Shown: positions 16,897 through 26,117, counted from the first letter of the stretch. The stretch: 64,000 nucleotides of DNA from Saprospiraceae bacterium (GCA_022448955.1 JAKVCU010000004.1:1-64000); one strand, 5' to 3'. A program made the numbers and translations. The notes: a model not told the origin generated them from the letters alone.

Positions 16897-17083
16897 ATAC
16901 ATGCCACCACATTGGACATAGAGTTAATAAAGGAAATTAAAGAATATAAAATAGCTTTTCTATGATCTCTGGTTTCCTCTGTGTCCTCCACGTCCCGAAC
17001 CTAAAAAGGAACTCATCCAAACAACTTCTTGTTACAAGCTATAATATTACCGGATGGGATTTAATGCTTTGGGCCAAAATCAT

Positions 17084-17091
17084 TACCTTTG
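17084..17091 (+). promoter_or_regulatory. Candidate -7 promoter element of pheS
   Basis: TACCTTTG followed by CGGC matches the Bacteroidota TAnnTTTG consensus; the -33 TTG is not clear. Transcription from it would place the GTT/AAC inverted repeat in the pheS leader. Confidence 0.35.
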
Positions 17092-17110
17092 CGGCTTCAA
17101 AGATGACAGT

Positions 17111-17200
17111 TATCTGTTGTTGGTTGTTTGTTGTTGGTTATCTAGTTACCAGCAACTGACAGCAAAACTAACAACAAGCAACTAATAACTAACAACAAAA
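17111..17200. repeat. GTT/AAC-rich imperfect inverted repeat before pheS
   Basis: The left arm is built from GTTGTTGGTTGTTTG-like words and the right arm from the complementary CAAGCAACTAATAACTAACAAC. The arms pair imperfectly over about 40 nt around CTAGTTACCAGCAACTG. A related GTTAA-rich hairpin lies before hisS. Confidence 0.5.
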
Positions 17201-17205
17201 AAGTT

Positions 17206-18240
17206 ATGTCTGCAGAAATTTTTGACAAGGTAAAAGGATTATTAAAAGAGATTCAGGACGCAGCACCAGATAATACTGATGCATTAGAGCAATTCCGCAT
17301 TCGTTTTGTGGGTGCTAAAAATGTATTAAAACCACTGTTTGGCGAAATTCGCAATATTTCGAATGAACGTAAGAAAGAATTCGGCCAATTAGTAAATCAA
17401 GTGAAGCAAGAAGCAGAGGCTAAGTTTAATCAACTCAAAGCTCAGGTAGAGGCAAAAGCAGAAGAAGCAGATGCTGGTGCATTGGATTTAACGGCGCCTG
17501 GGGAGCCACTGGAACTCGGTGCTCGACATCCAGTTTCAATTGTGATGAATCGCATTGTCAAAATTTTCGAGCGCATTGGTTTTGTTGTAGCAGAAGAGCG
17601 TGAAATTGAAGATGATTGGCACAACTTCACAGCGATGAATACACCAGAAGATCATCCAGCGCGCGATATGCAAGACACGTACTATCTTCAGGACAGTACT
17701 AAGATGTTATTGCGTACGCACACTTCTTCGGTTCAGGCTCGAACAATGGAAAATAATCAACCTCCTATTCGTATCATTGCACCAGGTCGTGTATATCGTA
17801 ATGAAACGATCTCAGCACGATCTCACTGTCAATTCCATCAAGTGGAAGGATTGTACATTGCTGAAAATGTTTCCTTTGCAGATCTAAAGCAAACTTTGCT
17901 TTACTTTGCCAAAGAGATGTATGGTAAAACCAAAATCCGTTTACGTCCTTCTTATTTCCCATTTACAGAGCCAAGTGCAGAGATGGACATTTATTGGGGA
18001 TTAGAAAATGAAACGGATTACCGTATTACCAAAGGTACCGGTTGGTTAGAAATTTTGGGTTGTGGTATGGTTGATCCTCAAGTATTAGAGAACTGCGGTA
18101 TCGATCCAGAAAAATATTCTGGTTTTGCATTCGGTATGGGTATCGAACGTCAAGCAATGATGCTATACAAAATCAACGATATCCGCTTATTATTTGAAAA
18201 CGATGTTCGCTTCTTGAACCAGTTTTCTTCAGCCTACTAA
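17206..18240 (+). CDS. pheS: Phenylalanyl-tRNA synthetase alpha subunit
   Basis: A 344-residue class II synthetase catalytic subunit (charges tRNA-Phe as an alpha2beta2 enzyme with PheT). It has an N-terminal coiled coil (about 1-90), then HPVSIVMNRI (109-118), EDHPARDMQDTYY, LLRTHTSSVQ, motif 2 RVYRNETISARSHCQFHQVEG (split: RVYRNE, FHQVEG), and motif 3 FGMGIERQAMMLY near the C-terminus. Length is typical. pheT is not adjacent and is not in the window, as is usual in Bacteroidota where the two are often separated. Confidence 0.98.
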   Translation: MSAEIFDKVKGLLKEIQDAAPDNTDALEQFRIRFVGAKNVLKPLFGEIRNISNERKKEFGQLVNQVKQEAEAKFNQLKAQVEAKAEEADAGALDLTAPGEPLELGARHPVSIVMNRIVKIFERIGFVVAEEREIEDDWHNFTAMNTPEDHPARDMQDTYYLQDSTKMLLRTHTSSVQARTMENNQPPIRIIAPGRVYRNETISARSHCQFHQVEGLYIAENVSFADLKQTLLYFAKEMYGKTKIRLRPSYFPFTEPSAEMDIYWGLENETDYRITKGTGWLEILGCGMVDPQVLENCGIDPEKYSGFAFGMGIERQAMMLYKINDIRLLFENDVRFLNQFSSAY

Positions 18241-18257
18241 ACCGTTATTAGTTCATG

Positions 18258-18317
18258 GTTAATCGTTAATAGTTTTACATTTTGCCATTAACGTTTAACT
18301 TCCGATGCCTATCGGAA
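18258..18317. promoter_or_regulatory. Two consecutive hairpins in the pheS-hisS gap
   Basis: GTTAATCGTTAATAG (18258-18272) pairs with CCATTAACGTTTAAC (18285-18299) at 12 of 15 positions. TTCCGAT-GCCT-ATCGGAA (18300-18317) is a perfect 7-bp stem ending 13 nt before the hisS ATG. They may end the pheS transcript or structure the hisS leader. Confidence 0.45.
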
Positions 18318-18330
18318 TAACAATAATAAA

Positions 18331-19692
18331 ATGAAACCATCATTGCCAAAAGGGACCAGAGATTTTGGTCCTAATGAGGTAAATAAACGAAGTTTTATAT
18401 TCAGTACAATAAAGGAAGTTTTTGTCCGGTACGGCTATCAACCCATTGAGACGCCGACCATGGAAAATCTTTCTACCCTTACGGGGAAATATGGAGAGGA
18501 AGGAGACAAACTACTTTTTAAAGTACTCAATAATGGAGATTATTTGGCGAAAGCCAATGAAGAAGCGCTAAATGCTAAAGATTCTGTAAAGTTAATTTCT
18601 TCGATTTCTAAGCGTGGCTTACGTTATGACCTGACAGTACCATTTGCCCGCTTTGTGGTTATGCACCAGAATGATATTGCCTTTCCTTTTAAACGTTATC
18701 AAATCCAGCCTGTATGGCGTGCCGATCGCCCACAAAAAGGCCGTTATCAGGAGTTTTATCAGTGTGATGTAGATGTAGTAGGTTCTAACTCTTTGACCTA
18801 TGAGGCAGAGCTTACGCAAATCTATGATGAGGTATTTGCCAAGCTAGGAATAGAAGTGATCATCAAGATCAATAACCGTAAAATTTTAGCAGGTATTGCA
18901 GAGGTGGCAGGTATCGCTGATAAAATGGTCGAAATGACTGTGGCGATTGATAAGCTAGATAAGATTGGCTTGGATGGTGTAAAAAAAGAAATGGCTTCAC
19001 GAGATATTTCTGATGCTTCTATCGAAACAATTATCGAAATTCTTCAAATAGAGGACCTAGCAGGACTAAAAGACAAATTTCAGTCAAGCGAAATGGGATT
19101 GAAAGGAATTGAAGAAATGGAAAAAGTCTTTACCTATTTCAAACCTGCTGACGCAAAAAACAAAGTAAAGTTTGACATTACCCTTGCTAGAGGATTAAGC
19201 TACTATACAGGTTGTATTTTTGAAGTCGCCGTAGATACGGGTATCGAATCTCAGAAAGATGTGGTTATGGGTAGCATCGGAGGCGGTGGTCGCTATGATG
19301 ATTTAACAGGCATTTTTGGAATGAAAGATATGTCAGGTGTTGGAGTTTCCTTTGGTGCAGCAAGGATTTTTGATGTGATGGAAGAACTCAACCTCTTCCC
19401 ACAAGAGGATGAAAATAGCCTAAAAGTATTATTTATTGCATTTGATGATCAATCACATGAATATGCTTTCCAATGTTTAACGAAAGTGAGAGCGGCAGGC
19501 ATTAATGCGGAGATTTATCCTGATCCAGTTAAACTGAAAAAGCAAATGAAATACGCTAATGCACGTCAAGTGCCTCATGTCATACTAATCGGTGATTCAG
19601 AAATGGAGAGTGGAAATCTTACCCTGAAAGACATGAAAGAAGGAGGACAAGAAGCGCTTTCATTAGACGATATTATTACAAAATTGAAATAA
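18331..19692 (+). CDS. hisS: Histidyl-tRNA synthetase
   Basis: A 453-residue class II synthetase. Signatures: PKGTRDFGP at the N-terminus (motif 1 region YGYQPIETP), motif 2 QPVWRADRPQKGRYQEFYQCD (QPVWRADRPQ, RYQEFYQCD), the histidine-specific motif ARGLSYYTGCIFE (about 288-300), motif 3 GGGGRYDDL, and an anticodon-binding domain at the C-terminus. Length is normal. It lies 90 bp after pheS on the same strand; two hairpins between them leave cotranscription open. Confidence 0.98.
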   Translation: MKPSLPKGTRDFGPNEVNKRSFIFSTIKEVFVRYGYQPIETPTMENLSTLTGKYGEEGDKLLFKVLNNGDYLAKANEEALNAKDSVKLISSISKRGLRYDLTVPFARFVVMHQNDIAFPFKRYQIQPVWRADRPQKGRYQEFYQCDVDVVGSNSLTYEAELTQIYDEVFAKLGIEVIIKINNRKILAGIAEVAGIADKMVEMTVAIDKLDKIGLDGVKKEMASRDISDASIETIIEILQIEDLAGLKDKFQSSEMGLKGIEEMEKVFTYFKPADAKNKVKFDITLARGLSYYTGCIFEVAVDTGIESQKDVVMGSIGGGGRYDDLTGIFGMKDMSGVGVSFGAARIFDVMEELNLFPQEDENSLKVLFIAFDDQSHEYAFQCLTKVRAAGINAEIYPDPVKLKKQMKYANARQVPHVILIGDSEMESGNLTLKDMKEGGQEALSLDDIITKLK

Positions 19693-19696
19693 AAAA

Positions 19697-19756
19697 TCTG
19701 TTGGGGACTTAATGGCATACTCGTAGTTATTCGTATGCCATGGAGTTCTCAACAGA
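19697..19756 (+). terminator. Long hairpin between hisS and gatA
   Basis: Three nested stems: TCTGTTG/CAACAGA, ACT/AGT and ATGGCATAC/GTATGCCAT, around a 12-nt loop. No T-run follows. It is likely a terminator or a transcript-end stabiliser after hisS. Confidence 0.55.
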
Positions 19757-19817
19757 CGATATATATCATATCCCTAGCCTACCAAAAGACTTTGTACCAT
19801 CATTTAAGTAAAGTACT

Positions 19818-21263
19818 ATGCCACGATATAGCACGCTTTCAAGTATTCAGGCAGATTTAAGAGCGGGAACAACTAGCTGTGTTGCACTAGTTGATCATTA
19901 TTTACAACAGATAGAAGAGCATCAACAGTTAAATGCTTATGTGGAGGTATTTGCAGCAGAAGCAAGAGCAAAAGCAAAAGTATTAGATGATAAATATCAA
20001 TCAGATGCTTCTTCAGTTGGGCGCTTATTTGGTGCTGTAATTTCTATCAAAGATGTGCTCTGTTATGAAGGCCACGGTGTAACTGCTGCTTCTAAAATTT
20101 TGGAGGGCTTCGAATCTCTTTTTTCTGCCACCGCTGTTGAGCGCTTATTAGCGGAGGATGCGATCATCATTGGTCGTACTAATTGTGATGAATTTGCAAT
20201 GGGTTCAACGAATGAGAGCTCTTATTATGGTGTTACTAAAAATGCTGCAGATCCAAGCAAAGTTCCAGGTGGTTCTTCTGGTGGTTCAGCAGTAGCCGTG
20301 CAGGCAGATACTTGTTTGTTTTCTTTGGGGACAGATACTGGTGGATCGGTTCGGCAACCAGCTGCTTTTTGTGGAGTGATCGGCTTGAAGCCAAGCTATG
20401 GACGTGTTAGCCGCTACGGTTTATTGGCTTATGGTTCTTCTTTTGATCAAATTGGTGTATTCAGTCATTCTGTAGAAGATGCAGCGCTTTGCTTGGAAAT
20501 TATGGCAGGTTCGGATGAATTTGATGCTTCAACAAGTACAAAAGAAGTACCTGCGTATAGCCAAATGTTACAGTTTGATAAAAAATCGAAGATTGCCTAT
20601 TTAGGGACTGCTTTACATCATCCAAGCCTTGATCCAGAAGTAAAGGCACAATGCCAAGCATGCATAGAGAAGCTCAAAGCAGAAGGTCACGAAGTAGAAG
20701 AAATTGACTTTGATTTATTGGATTATATCATTCCTGCTTATTACGTTTTAACAACAGCAGAAGCTTCATCCAATTTATCGCGTTATGATGGTATTCGATA
20801 TGGTCACCGAAGTCAGCAAGCGGAGAACCTTCTAGAAACTTACCAAAAGTCTAGAACGGAAGGCTTTGGTAAAGAGGTGAAACGAAGAATTATGTTAGGC
20901 ACTTTTGTTTTAAGTGCTGGATATTATGATGCCTATTATTCTAAAGCACAAAAAGTAAGAAGGCTTATCCAACAGAAAACTTTTGAAATATTTGAGTCCT
21001 ATGACTATATCCTTATGCCGGCTGCGCCTGGTACAGCATGGGATTTAGGCACACAAATGGATGATCCAGTGGCGATGTATTTGGCCGATATTTTTACAGT
21101 TCAGGCCAATATGGTAGGTATTCCTGGTATTTCATTGCCTTTAGGCAAACATTCAAATGGGCTTCCTATAGGTATTCAATTTATGACAAATAGGTTTAAA
21201 GAAGCTAAACTCTTAGCTTTTTCTAATTACTTTGTAAATAAAATAGCGCCCATTGAAGAATAA
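19818..21263 (+). CDS. gatA: Asp/Glu-tRNA(Asn/Gln) amidotransferase subunit A
   Basis: A 481-residue amidase-signature protein that releases ammonia from glutamine for GatB to amidate misacylated tRNA. The Ser-cisSer-Lys triad is intact: K78 in ISIKDVLC, S153 in PGGSSGGSA and S177 in GTDTGGSVRQPA. The length and the C-terminal GIPGISLPLG and GLPIGIQFM motifs are standard. gatB and gatC are not in the window, so the complex is encoded at split loci. It is grouped with pheS and hisS. Confidence 0.97.
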   Translation: MPRYSTLSSIQADLRAGTTSCVALVDHYLQQIEEHQQLNAYVEVFAAEARAKAKVLDDKYQSDASSVGRLFGAVISIKDVLCYEGHGVTAASKILEGFESLFSATAVERLLAEDAIIIGRTNCDEFAMGSTNESSYYGVTKNAADPSKVPGGSSGGSAVAVQADTCLFSLGTDTGGSVRQPAAFCGVIGLKPSYGRVSRYGLLAYGSSFDQIGVFSHSVEDAALCLEIMAGSDEFDASTSTKEVPAYSQMLQFDKKSKIAYLGTALHHPSLDPEVKAQCQACIEKLKAEGHEVEEIDFDLLDYIIPAYYVLTTAEASSNLSRYDGIRYGHRSQQAENLLETYQKSRTEGFGKEVKRRIMLGTFVLSAGYYDAYYSKAQKVRRLIQQKTFEIFESYDYILMPAAPGTAWDLGTQMDDPVAMYLADIFTVQANMVGIPGISLPLGKHSNGLPIGIQFMTNRFKEAKLLAFSNYFVNKIAPIEE

Positions 21264-21376
21264 TCAAATATAAAATAGGTTGGCACATAGTTATTTGTAA
21301 TAATACCATCTAGGCACTATCCATTATGAATAAAATTATATAAATTGAGACCGAAACCTCATATATAAAATACACT

Positions 21377-22810
21377 ATGGACCCGAATCATTGCAGGTGC
21401 CTTATAAAGATATTTTTTATTTTTTTCTTCTTTAGCTTACCTTATCATTTTGTATCAGCAAAGGATATAGATTACAACGAAGAGGTTGTAAAATCAAGGC
21501 TCCAGCAGATTGATCCAAACTTTGTTTTGCCAAAGTACAATAAAGTTGTTAAGGGATATATTAAAGGTTATGTACTGAGAAATCGTTCTAGGACAGAGGA
21601 AATAATTGGCCGTACTCTACTTTACTTTCATATTTTTGAAAAGTACATTAAAGAAAGTGGCTTGCCTGAAGAGTTAAAATACCTCCCTATAGTAGAATCT
21701 GCTCTGAATCCTAAAGCTATTTCTCATGCTGGTGCAGTAGGGCTTTGGCAGTTTATGCCTGAGACAGCTGTAGAGCAAGGTTTAAAAATTACCGCCTATG
21801 CGGATGAGCGCTGCGATCCGCATAAATCTACTAAAGCGGCCATCAAATATTTAAAGTATCACTACGAAAAATACAATGATTGGGCATTGACATTAGCTGC
21901 TTATAATGGTGGGGGCGGTAGAGTAAATCGTGCTATTAAGAGAGCTAGAAGTAAAAATTTTTGGAAATTGCGTCGCTATTTGCCAAAAGAAACGCGAAAT
22001 TATGTTCCTGCATTTATTTCTGTGCTTTATCTAATGGAATACTACAAAGAACATGAATTAGAGCCTTCTTATCCCAACTTAGATTTACAGATTACTGAAA
22101 CGGTCAAGATTTTTGATTTTGTAAGTTTCTATAGAATAGCGCAAGTAACTGCTTTACCACTTGATATGATAGAAGCTTTAAATCCATCTTATGAAAGAGG
22201 ATTTATACCTGCTGATCGTGAGGGCAACTATGTTTGCTTACCTAAAAGGGTCATGCAGGCATTTAAAGATTATCTACAAATGCCGATTTCAGAAGAACTC
22301 GAGAATCATCCTATTAATTTTCAGCCGGTATTTATGCGCAGCCCAGCGGATGAAAGTTTCTTTGAGTCGCGATATAAAATGCAGCGATACAAAACGGATG
22401 AAAAGGCAAGTGTAGAATTAATGGCTAAAAAATTAAAATGCACAAAACACCAACTATTGGCTTGGAATCAATTAGATAGCTTAAGTATTGAGGAAGGTGA
22501 ACAAATTGTATTTTACGAGCCACGCGAAATATCTAGGTTCAGCCCTGTAGTAAAAATAGATGCATTTTCTACACTTCCGCTGAAAAGTACAGATCCAGAC
22601 CTCAGAAGTGATCGGATGATCCAACCTACAAGCAAACAAACTTACTTCAAAGGAAAATATCTTTATTTTATTCCTAAAGAAAAAATGAAGTTGACAGAAA
22701 TAGCAGCTAATTTTCCTGGTATTTCAACAGCAGATTTGGCAGAGTTAAATAATTGTAAAATCAATAAATCATTTAAAGCTGGTAAAGTATTAAAAATTAA
22801 GAGATTATAG
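21377..22810 (+). CDS. Lytic transglycosylase with LysM domains (MltD-like)
   Basis: A 477-residue exported muramidase-like enzyme that cleaves peptidoglycan glycan strands, forming 1,6-anhydro ends. A signal peptide (about 9-28) precedes the SLT domain (about 85-215): catalytic E107 in LPIVESALNP, then AVGLWQFMPETA and the AAYNGG motif (GVNR-like substrate site). Two LysM-like segments follow (about 340-390 and 425-477), the last ending FKAGKVLKIKRL. Layout and length match Bacteroidota MltD-type enzymes involved in wall turnover. Confidence 0.92.
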   Translation: MDPNHCRCLIKIFFIFFFFSLPYHFVSAKDIDYNEEVVKSRLQQIDPNFVLPKYNKVVKGYIKGYVLRNRSRTEEIIGRTLLYFHIFEKYIKESGLPEELKYLPIVESALNPKAISHAGAVGLWQFMPETAVEQGLKITAYADERCDPHKSTKAAIKYLKYHYEKYNDWALTLAAYNGGGGRVNRAIKRARSKNFWKLRRYLPKETRNYVPAFISVLYLMEYYKEHELEPSYPNLDLQITETVKIFDFVSFYRIAQVTALPLDMIEALNPSYERGFIPADREGNYVCLPKRVMQAFKDYLQMPISEELENHPINFQPVFMRSPADESFFESRYKMQRYKTDEKASVELMAKKLKCTKHQLLAWNQLDSLSIEEGEQIVFYEPREISRFSPVVKIDAFSTLPLKSTDPDLRSDRMIQPTSKQTYFKGKYLYFIPKEKMKLTEIAANFPGISTADLAELNNCKINKSFKAGKVLKIKRL

Positions 22811-23236
22811 ATGTTTTTATTTGATATGTGAAATAATTTTTCAAAAAAATATAGTTTGCTATACTAAACTAAAAGTACCATCCGTTTTTTAAGCACATTT
22901 TAATAACTACACCTCTGCATCATTTATCGTTCCAGTTCTAGATGTCGAAGTCAATGTAAAATGTTTACCCTCAAAATTATGTAGTGGCAGACTTCTGTCA
23001 GATGATAAGGCTAGATGTTTCATTTTACCCTTAAATGATAGGAAATAAATACGCAAAATTATCTTTATTATTGAAATAGGTGTGTGGTTTCATTTTCCAC
23101 TTCATAATAGTATTTGATTCTTCCCAAATGGTTTACACATTTTTTCTCACTTGGTTCTTTGAACAAAAGGGGGTTGACCCTTTCCAGAAAATACTAATTA
23201 CACCCAAAGATGCACGAACCATTGAGAGAGTAGTTT
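22811..23236. other. Noncoding, possible small-RNA region
   Basis: No credible ORF after the lytic transglycosylase. The region ends in a strong hairpin (23237-23284), which is more than 400 bp beyond the gene and therefore unlikely to be its own terminator. A local GGGTTGACCC palindrome is present near 23170. An unannotated RNA gene is possible but not recognisable as a known family. Confidence 0.4.
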
Positions 23237-23284
23237 GAACCAGCGGCAAGAGGGCTTTCCCTACTTGCCGCCTTTTCTAGGTTC
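23237..23284 (+). terminator. Orphan strong hairpin terminator
   Basis: Stem GCGGCAAG-AGGG / CCCT-A-CTTGCCGC (23243-23271) with loop CTTT, followed by CTTTTCT; outer GAACC/GGTTC also pairs. There is no coding gene directly upstream. Confidence 0.6.
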
Positions 23285-23349
23285 ATGTTTTTCTCATTTA
23301 CATTACTATGCTGGGTATAGTAACTACATAGTTATTTAGGATGTCATTG

Positions 23350-23489
23350 ATAAGCGGCTAGTCAAAATTGCTTGTATAATAAAATTGTCCCTTCGAAAAT
23401 TATAAGTAACTGACGATAGGAAAGTTACGCATGGTTTTTGAAGGGACGCTAAAATTTTATTGTACCAATTTTTTAGCCTAACTACTTAT
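23350..23489 (+). repeat. Dispersed palindromic repeat, copy 3 (short form)
   Basis: The cleanest core copy: TAAGCGGCTAGTCAAAATTG ... ACTACTTA ends; GTCCCTTCGAAAATTAT pairs with ATGGTTTTTGAAGGGAC (two G-T wobbles); GTAACT/AAGTTAC closes the apex GACGATAGGA; ATAATAAAATT pairs with AATTTTATTGT outside. It lacks the nested CCTGTCTGCC hairpin of copies 1 and 4. Confidence 0.85.
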
Positions 23490-23560
23490 ATATTTTATCA
23501 TAAAAAGAAGAAAAGAACTTGTTTTTCTCTCCATATATTTCGAAAACGCTCTTTTCTGCG

Positions 23561-23597
23561 CGCGGAGCCTCTTTATTGCCTGAGCTCCGCGTTTTTT
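23561..23597 (+). terminator. Second orphan terminator
   Basis: CGCGGAGC (23561-23568) pairs perfectly with GCTCCGCG (23584-23591), followed by TTTTTT. It is preceded only by repeat copy 3 and 70 bp of noncoding DNA, so it may end a small RNA that includes the repeat. Confidence 0.65.
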
Positions 23598-23709
23598 GTG
23601 ACCTTTTCAGGAGTGTATAGTCATAAGGATGAAATAAAAAACTTGTCAATTTTTCGTTATCTTAGTATGAATAACTAAAATATCATTCCAAATAAATAAA
23701 ATTTTTAGT

Positions 23710-24324
23710 ATGGATTTAATGGGACTTCTTCAAGGCCAATTATCAGAAGGTATGCTTGACCAGCTCAGCCAACAAATTGGAAGTGAAGACAAGCATCAAA
23801 CAGCTGCGGCTGCTTCTGGTATCATCTCTACTCTCATGAGTGGTTTAGCGAAAAATGCTTCCTCTCAAGAAGGGGCAAGTGCATTATCTAACGCCCTAGA
23901 TCGCGATCACGACGGAAGTATTCTTGATGATATGATGGGAATGCTTTCGGGCAACACACAACCCAATAATTCGAGTATGTTGAACGGGACTGGTATCTTA
24001 AACCATGTACTCGGTAATAAGACTAATGGCGCTGTAAGTATGATCAGTCAAATGAGTGGCTTGGACTCAAGCAAGACGGGTAATTTGATGAGTTTATTAG
24101 CTCCTGTTGTAATGGGAGCATTAGGAAAAACCAAAAAAGAGCAAGGATTGGATATTGCTGGCATTGCTTCTTTACTTTCAGGAACGATGTCGCAACAATC
24201 TAATCAAGATCCTGCGATGAGCTTAATCACTAAGTTTTTGGATTCGGATGGAGATGGCAGCATCATTGACGATGTGGCCGGAATTGGGATGAAGCTTCTG
24301 GGGGGATTATTTGGACGTAAATAG
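23710..24324 (+). CDS. DUF937 (YidB-like) protein with EF-hand-like loops
   Basis: A 204-residue cytosolic protein of the DUF937 family: glycine/serine-rich amphipathic helices starting MDLMGLLQGQLSEGMLDQLSQQIG. Two acidic loops, DRDHDGSILDD (about 70-80) and DSDGDGSIIDD (about 178-188), look like EF-hand/dockerin-type calcium loops, an addition common in Bacteroidota members. The C-terminus GMKLLGGLFGRK is typical. Function is unknown in the family. It shares a bidirectional terminator with tatA. Confidence 0.75.
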   Translation: MDLMGLLQGQLSEGMLDQLSQQIGSEDKHQTAAAASGIISTLMSGLAKNASSQEGASALSNALDRDHDGSILDDMMGMLSGNTQPNNSSMLNGTGILNHVLGNKTNGAVSMISQMSGLDSSKTGNLMSLLAPVVMGALGKTKKEQGLDIAGIASLLSGTMSQQSNQDPAMSLITKFLDSDGDGSIIDDVAGIGMKLLGGLFGRK

Positions 24325-24340
24325 TCGATATTTTGATTAT

Positions 24341-24379
24341 AAAAAAGCCCTTTTGTTGATGAACGAAAGGGCTTTTTTT
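24341..24379. terminator. Bidirectional terminator between DUF937 gene and tatA
   Basis: AAAAAAGCCCTTTTG pairs with CGAAAGGGCTTTTTTT around TTGATGAA, giving A- and T-runs on both sides. It serves the convergent genes on both strands. Confidence 0.88.
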
Positions 24380-24394
24380 CCAAAACTTAATGGA

Positions 24395-24598
24395 TTAAGA
24401 CTTTTCTTTTTCTGTTTCGCGCATACCTTCTTTTAATTCACTTTCGATAGAAGATCTAGCACTGTTAAATTCGCGGATACCTTTACCAATACCGCGCATT
24501 AATTCAGGAATTTTCTTGCCTCCAAATAAAAGAAGAATGGCGAAGAAAATAACTAGCATTTCAGGTCCGAAGAAATTAAATAATAATATCGGTTCCAT
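24395..24598 (-). CDS. tatA: Sec-independent protein translocase subunit TatA/TatE
   Basis: A 67-residue pore-forming subunit of the Tat system, which exports folded proteins. It has a short N-terminal transmembrane helix ([15 protein letters not shown]), the conserved [20 protein letters not shown] hinge plus amphipathic helix (FGGKKIPEL, then GIGKGIREF), and a charged tail. The Phe-Gly hinge is present. Monocistronic; other tat genes are not in the window. Confidence 0.93.
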   Translation of the reverse strand: MEPILLFNFFGPEMLVIFFAILLLFGGKKIPELMRGIGKGIREFNSARSSIESELKEGMRETEKEKS

Positions 24599-24782
24599 AT
24601 TTGATCTTTTTTTAATGTAAACAAATCATGCCCTTCAAGTGGGATTAGATGTTATTTTGAATATAAAAATACGCAAAGGTTTAATCCCGCTCAAATATTT
24701 AACAGGAGTATTTACATTGTTTTTACTAAAAATCGCTCAATTCAGCTCTCTCGTCTATAAAACGACTAAAACCTTAATTTCC

Positions 24783-25736
24783 CTACTTCTTTAGGCCTAT
24801 TTCGCGTAAGCGCTCATCTAGGTATTCACCAGCAGTAATTGGCTCATAATGTAGCGGATTATCTTCCGTTACACATTTATCCAAACAAGTTAAATCCATA
24901 CCTGACTTTGGGTGTAAAAAGAAAGGGATAGATAATCTAGGCAAATGCCACTCCTCCCTAGGAGGGTTAACCACACGATGAGTGGTAGATTTTAGATAAT
25001 CATTGGTTAAGCGTTGAAGCATATCGCCAACATTGATAACAATTTCATCTTCTTCTGGCATGATATCAATCCACTCATTATTTTTGTCTAAGAGTTGTAA
25101 GCCACCAGCAGATGCTCCTACTAATAAAGTAATTAAGTTGATATCTTCGTGTTGTTCTGCTCTAATTGCAGATTCTGGTTCCCTTGTAATCGGTGGATAA
25201 TGAATAGCTCTCAAAATGCTATTTCCTTTTTCAATTTCTCGATCGAAATAATGCTCTGATAACTCCAAATGAATGGCAATTGCTCTTAATAAGGCACCAC
25301 CTTTTTCTTCAAATTGGCGATACAGCTCTTCGCCTGTTTGTACAAAATCTGGTGCTTCTGTCACGTGGACATTATCAGGATAAGCTGCTTTTAATGGATG
25401 ATCATCCGCTACCTCTTGACCTATTTGGTAAAACTCTTTCAAATCAGCTACCTCCGATTGCTTTGCATGCTCTTTCCCAAAGGAAGTATATCCTCTCTGG
25501 CCAGCCATGCCAGCAATTTCGTACTTGCGCTTAGTGGCTACATCTAATCCAAAAAACCCTTTTGCTCTAGTATAAAACTGGTCGATCAAAGATTTAGGAA
25601 TACCATGATTAACTACTCCGACAAAGCCAATTTCATGGAATGCTTTACCTAACTCTTCAATGAAAGCAGCTCTATCCGCTTCGTTTCCATTTACAAATTT
25701 GGATAAATCGACTACAGGAATCGCTCTTTTCCCCAT
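24783..25736 (-). CDS. Isopenicillin N synthase-family 2OG-Fe(II) dioxygenase
   Basis: A 317-residue non-haem iron oxygenase. The N-terminal DIOX_N domain contains IPVVDLSKF and GFVGVVNHGIP (38-47); the Fe site is H196-x-D198 in EQHEDINL with H253 in STTHRVVNP, and R267/S269 in PRLSIPFF binds the 2-oxoglutarate carboxylate. This R-x-S favours 2-oxoglutarate use. Similar bacterial proteins are often annotated as isopenicillin N synthase-like, without evidence of beta-lactam synthesis, and no biosynthetic partners are nearby. Substrate unknown. Confidence 0.88.
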   Translation of the reverse strand: MGKRAIPVVDLSKFVNGNEADRAAFIEELGKAFHEIGFVGVVNHGIPKSLIDQFYTRAKGFFGLDVATKRKYEIAGMAGQRGYTSFGKEHAKQSEVADLKEFYQIGQEVADDHPLKAAYPDNVHVTEAPDFVQTGEELYRQFEEKGGALLRAIAIHLELSEHYFDREIEKGNSILRAIHYPPITREPESAIRAEQHEDINLITLLVGASAGGLQLLDKNNEWIDIMPEEDEIVINVGDMLQRLTNDYLKSTTHRVVNPPREEWHLPRLSIPFFLHPKSGMDLTCLDKCVTEDNPLHYEPITAGEYLDERLREIGLKK

Positions 25737-26117
25737 AATAATGTACGTTTATTTGGTTTCTAATAGGCATATTTATCTGCCTAATAATTTTTCATTTAGA
25801 ATTTACAGGGGATTTATCATTGGCTGTTCAATAGGCCGATTAGTAATGATGATTGGTACCAAGCATATTATTGGCCATTCTGACTCAAGTTGCCAATTTC
25901 TCAACAGCTCTCTCCATAAGCTACCTAGGCTAGGTGAAATCCGACAATTTAGCCCCAGCTAGGACAAGTTTAGCTGCAGCATATAGGGCTTTCAGCAAAG
26001 TAGGCATATCATTTAGGCTGAGTAGTAAGTCCCAAAATAGCATTAGCTATCATGTTAGGGCACGTACTTTTTACTAAATCCCTTTTGATCTGCTGCAAAG
26101 TTACATAACTTCTATCA
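25737..26117. other. Intergenic, nothing recognised
   Basis: 381 bp between the dioxygenase start and the gldB stop, both on the minus strand. Only short local palindromes (e.g. CCTAGG-containing) are visible, with no ORF of note. Confidence 0.45.

Larger units (their letters stand above)
16897..17205. other. pheS upstream region
   Basis: 309 bp containing a candidate -7 element (17084-17091) and a GTT/AAC-rich inverted repeat (17111-17200). No credible gene; a 65-codon frame here overlaps the palindrome and has no support. Confidence 0.5.

Noticed and set aside
17084-17205. T-box or leader-peptide attenuator for pheS
   Set aside because: No T-box consensus, and no Phe-rich leader peptide; T-boxes are also not expected in this phylum.
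23460-23678. 72-codon frame after repeat copy 3
   Set aside because: Starts inside the repeat, runs through a strong terminator and has no plausible start signal.
24783-25736. Beta-lactam (isopenicillin N) biosynthesis locus
   Set aside because: Only the generic 2OG-Fe dioxygenase fold is supported; no NRPS or other beta-lactam genes are nearby.
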